Below, piece after piece: positions 41,128 through 42,755 of a stretch of DNA of 42,755 bases. Every line of letters begins with the position of its first letter. Position 1 is the first letter of the stretch. The stretch comes from Legionella maceachernii (lineage in GTDB: Bacteria > Pseudomonadota > Gammaproteobacteria > Legionellales > Legionellaceae): contig NZ_FUXJ01000023.1 of NCBI RefSeq assembly GCF_900167045.1, positions 1 to 42,755 on the forward strand. The letters are read 5' to 3'. The notes under the pieces are model-generated. The model worked only from the letters and a program-made list of their open reading frames with translations, did no database searches and was not told the DNA's origin. A program made the position numbers and the translations under genes.

Positions 41128-41263
41128 CCCGAACACACCGAACAGGTTGTTCGTTGTTCTTATTGTCGTTGTTGTCGTTACCCGACGGGAAGTTCACGTT
41201 CCACGCGTTGTTGTTGTCGTTCTGCGACGAACTCCAGTAGAACGCGGACGAAAACCCGCCAAA
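41128..41263 (-). repeat. DGR template repeat (TR)
   Basis: 136 bp, non-coding, between avd and the reverse transcriptase gene. In sense (minus) orientation it would encode SSSQNDNNNAWNVNFPSG followed by further Asn/Asp codons; AAC codons mark nearly every variable site. It aligns gap-free with VR at 41834-41969. The 71-bp spacer to the reverse transcriptase start (41057-41127) corresponds to the region needed for cDNA priming in the Bordetella phage DGR. Confidence 0.93.
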
Positions 41264-41387
41264 CGCAATACAAAGGCGTTTTGGTCTACATAAGGCATCT
41301 TATGCAGACACGAATCAACTGCTGCTATACAACAGTCCCTTTGTCGCTTTTAAACAAAAGCATGCTCGCTCATGAACACCGTAGCCT

Positions 41388-41741
41388 TCATGATTCTGGC
41401 TTTCGGCTGGCATTACGCCAGCCAGTCACCTGTTTGCCTATGCGTGTCAAGAGTTCACTTAACTGGGCTTGCCTTTTAAGTGATATCAGCTTCATCTCAA
41501 CACACAAGCGAACTTCCAATTTCAATAACTCCATCTCATCTAAAAACACCTCCAAATGCTCTATCCTGTTTTGATGCTTGTTGGCCCGGTAAATACAACG
41601 AAGCAAATGAAGGGCATCGCGCTTCATATCCTGGCCCAGTGTGTATCGATATTCTCTTGGAAAATCACGGGTTACCTCAAACACTCTCAGAACCAACTGA
41701 TAACTGTCCTTATAAACCGGTAACTCCGTATAGAAAGCCAT
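41388..41741 (-). CDS. avd: Avd-like DGR accessory protein (four-helix bundle)
   Basis: A 117-residue basic helical protein of the Avd/23S rRNA intervening-sequence family: LPVYKDSYQLVLRVFEVTRD, then PREYRYTLGQDMKRDALHLL, RCIYRANKHQNR and later helices KLEVRLCVEMKLISLKRQAQ. In known DGRs Avd is a pentameric barrel that binds the reverse transcriptase and the RNA and is required for mutagenic retrohoming. It sits between VR/hairpin and TR, the usual place. No strong ribosome-binding site is evident. Confidence 0.9.
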   Translation of the reverse strand: MAFYTELPVYKDSYQLVLRVFEVTRDFPREYRYTLGQDMKRDALHLLRCIYRANKHQNRIEHLEVFLDEMELLKLEVRLCVEMKLISLKRQAQLSELLTRIGKQVTGWRNASRKPES

Positions 41742-41778
41742 TAATAAAAATCCAAATCATTCGTCTTTAAAGAAATCA

Positions 41779-41799
41779 TGAGGCAGCTACGCTGCCTCA
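41779..41799. repeat. Hairpin/cruciform downstream of VR
   Basis: A perfect 9-bp inverted repeat with a 3-base loop: TGAGGCAGC-TAC-GCTGCCTCA. It lies about 35 bp past the VR 3' end and 21 bp beyond the target gene stop. Hairpins just downstream of VR increase retrohoming in the Bordetella phage DGR. A weak T-run follows on the minus strand, so it could also act as a terminator for the target gene. Confidence 0.75.
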
Positions 41800-41819
41800 A
41801 AAGAAAAGGGATAAAGGGG

Positions 41820-42755
41820 TTAAGGGGTAAAAGCCCGAACACACCGAACAGGAAGTCCGCTGAGCTTATCGTCGACGTTGACGATACCCGACGGGAAGAC
41901 CACGAACCACGCGTTGACGAGGTCGACCTGCGACGAACTCCAGTAGAACGCGGACGAAAACCCGCCAAAGTTACAGGGAATTGCAAGATTGGAACACAAT
42001 GCGCCATGGACTGCAGACAGCTCATTTCTTGCCGGAAGATACCAGTCAACACTGAGGTTTCGGCAACGTTGGGCGGCGCAGTTATTGGGATCACTTGAAC
42101 AAGCTGTATCAGCGACAATAGCATTGGTATTGCCAACCCCATCATCCAGGCTTGTTGCGCCAGCTATATTTGAAAAAGCACCTGTCCATTGGCTGTTAAA
42201 ACCTTGCGCCACATCAATGACGACTTTGCCACTGCCCGCGCTTTCTTGAAACACCAATCCCTCCAGATAAGAGAAGGCGATTAAGGTCGTGGGGCTGTTG
42301 GCAGTGTTGCTGCCGCTGACGGTAATCGTGCACGGTGCGTAAGGGGAGTTGGAAGTCAGTTCCAGCGTGCAACTGGCTCCAGGGGCCACACTGGTGCAAT
42401 TGCTATCGTCAACGGACAGATTAGGGCAGGCTGCCTTATTGCTGACTGTAATTGCATTGGCATTCACGGCACTGCCCGCATCATTGGTGACCTCTAAAGA
42501 AAGCGCTGTTCCTGATACTGCAACGACCCTGCTTTGTTGTACAGGGTTGGTGATACTTATTTGCGGTTGGCTGGTCACCGTCACATCGACATTCACTGTG
42601 TTGGTATTGTCTCCGGCGATAGGAATAGTCGTTGGTCCTTCTTGTGTGCCTGAAGCAAAAGTAATCGTACAGCTTGCCCCAATTGCAAGGCTCGCCCCAC
42701 ACGTCGTGCTTTGTACGCTGATGTTACTGCCTCCTGGAATGGTTGCAACTACATT
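41820..42755 (-). CDS. DGR target protein, Ig-like repeats plus DUF1566 C-type-lectin-like domain (5' end beyond window)
   Basis: 311 residues visible; the frame is open to the right edge, so a GTG at 42596 is not the true start. The N-terminal visible part has repeated beta modules of the type TTCGASLAIGASCTITFASG and later SVAPGASCTLELTSNSP, each with a Cys pair, like bacterial surface Ig-like or choice-of-anchor repeats. The C-terminal about 150 residues (GKVVIDVAQGF, WYLPARNELSAVHGAL, FYWSSSQ, GLPVRCVRAF) match DUF1566, a C-type-lectin-like fold used by DGR targets. VR covers the last about 45 codons. It is probably exported and surface-bound, but the signal region is outside the window. 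Confidence 0.9.
   Translation of the reverse strand, partial: NVVATIPGGSNISVQSTTCGASLAIGASCTITFASGTQEGPTTIPIAGDNTNTVNVDVTVTSQPQISITNPVQQSRVVAVSGTALSLEVTNDAGSAVNANAITVSNKAACPNLSVDDSNCTSVAPGASCTLELTSNSPYAPCTITVSGSNTANSPTTLIAFSYLEGLVFQESAGSGKVVIDVAQGFNSQWTGAFSNIAGATSLDDGVGNTNAIVADTACSSDPNNCAAQRCRNLSVDWYLPARNELSAVHGALCSNLAIPCNFGGFSSAFYWSSSQVDLVNAWFVVFPSGIVNVDDKLSGLPVRCVRAFTP
41834..41969 (-). repeat. DGR variable repeat (VR)
   Basis: 136 bp inside the 3' end of the target gene, gap-free against TR (41128-41263). Differences: 21, all at positions where TR sense has A (21 of 36 adenines changed, 0 of 100 other bases). It ends in CCTGTTCGGTGTGTTCGGG, identical in TR, then G in TR versus C in VR, which marks the 3' boundary near the IMH-type site. 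Thirteen residues differ from the template reading. Confidence 0.95.

Noticed and set aside
41078-41293. Plus-strand open frame whose product resembles that of another plus-strand frame at 41778-42098
   Set aside because: They are reverse-strand readings of TR and VR; their similarity reflects the repeat, not paralogous proteins.

Overview
The window looks like accessory DNA of an AT-rich gammaproteobacterium, most likely Legionella or a close relative. This is inferred from base composition, the mix of families (many GNAT acetyltransferases and APH-fold kinases, DUF2293, enterochelin-esterase-like and AlaX/YbaK proteins) and the DGR architecture. No rRNA, tRNA or CRISPR array was seen.

Region 1 (1-36.4 kb) is a dense island of predicted small-molecule-modifying enzymes. 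I count about 13 GNAT domains and 7 intact APH-fold kinases, plus a nucleotidyltransferase, methyltransferases, cupins, a VOC protein, P-loop kinases, an S66 carboxypeptidase, a LysE exporter and several regulators (WYL, two MerR, LuxR-type, XRE-cupin). Ten open frames are two-domain chimeras, including MerR-QueF, GNAT-APH, GNAT-methyltransferase, nucleotidyltransferase-GNAT, GNAT-cupin and two P-loop-GNAT proteins. Decay is visible: two genes broken by single in-frame stops (DUF2293; adenine methylase-ABM) and three remnants of paralogues of genes still present. The longest transcription unit (29.4 to 19.1 kb, minus strand, 12 genes) lies behind a MerR-type promoter with a 19-bp spacer. A second minus-strand unit (32.5-29.6 kb) carries three proteins of tRNA quality-control families plus a kinase, and faces an XRE-cupin regulator across two near-identical palindromes.

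Region 2 (36.4-39.9 kb) is a mobility border: recX, a short tyrosine recombinase with a WGR-like protein directly behind it, a 5'-truncated ORF, and a DDE insertion sequence.

Region 3 (39.9-42.8 kb, minus strand) is a complete-looking diversity-generating retroelement, read as target gene (3' part) with VR, hairpin, avd, TR, reverse transcriptase. TR and VR are both 136 bp and align without gaps. All 21 differences fall at template adenines (21 of 36 adenines; 0 of 100 other bases). The reverse transcriptase copies TR with adenine errors, and the product replaces VR in the C-type-lectin-like C-terminus of the target protein. This is the strongest special system in the window. The MerR-QueF fusion and the tRNA-editing operon are the most unusual features outside it.
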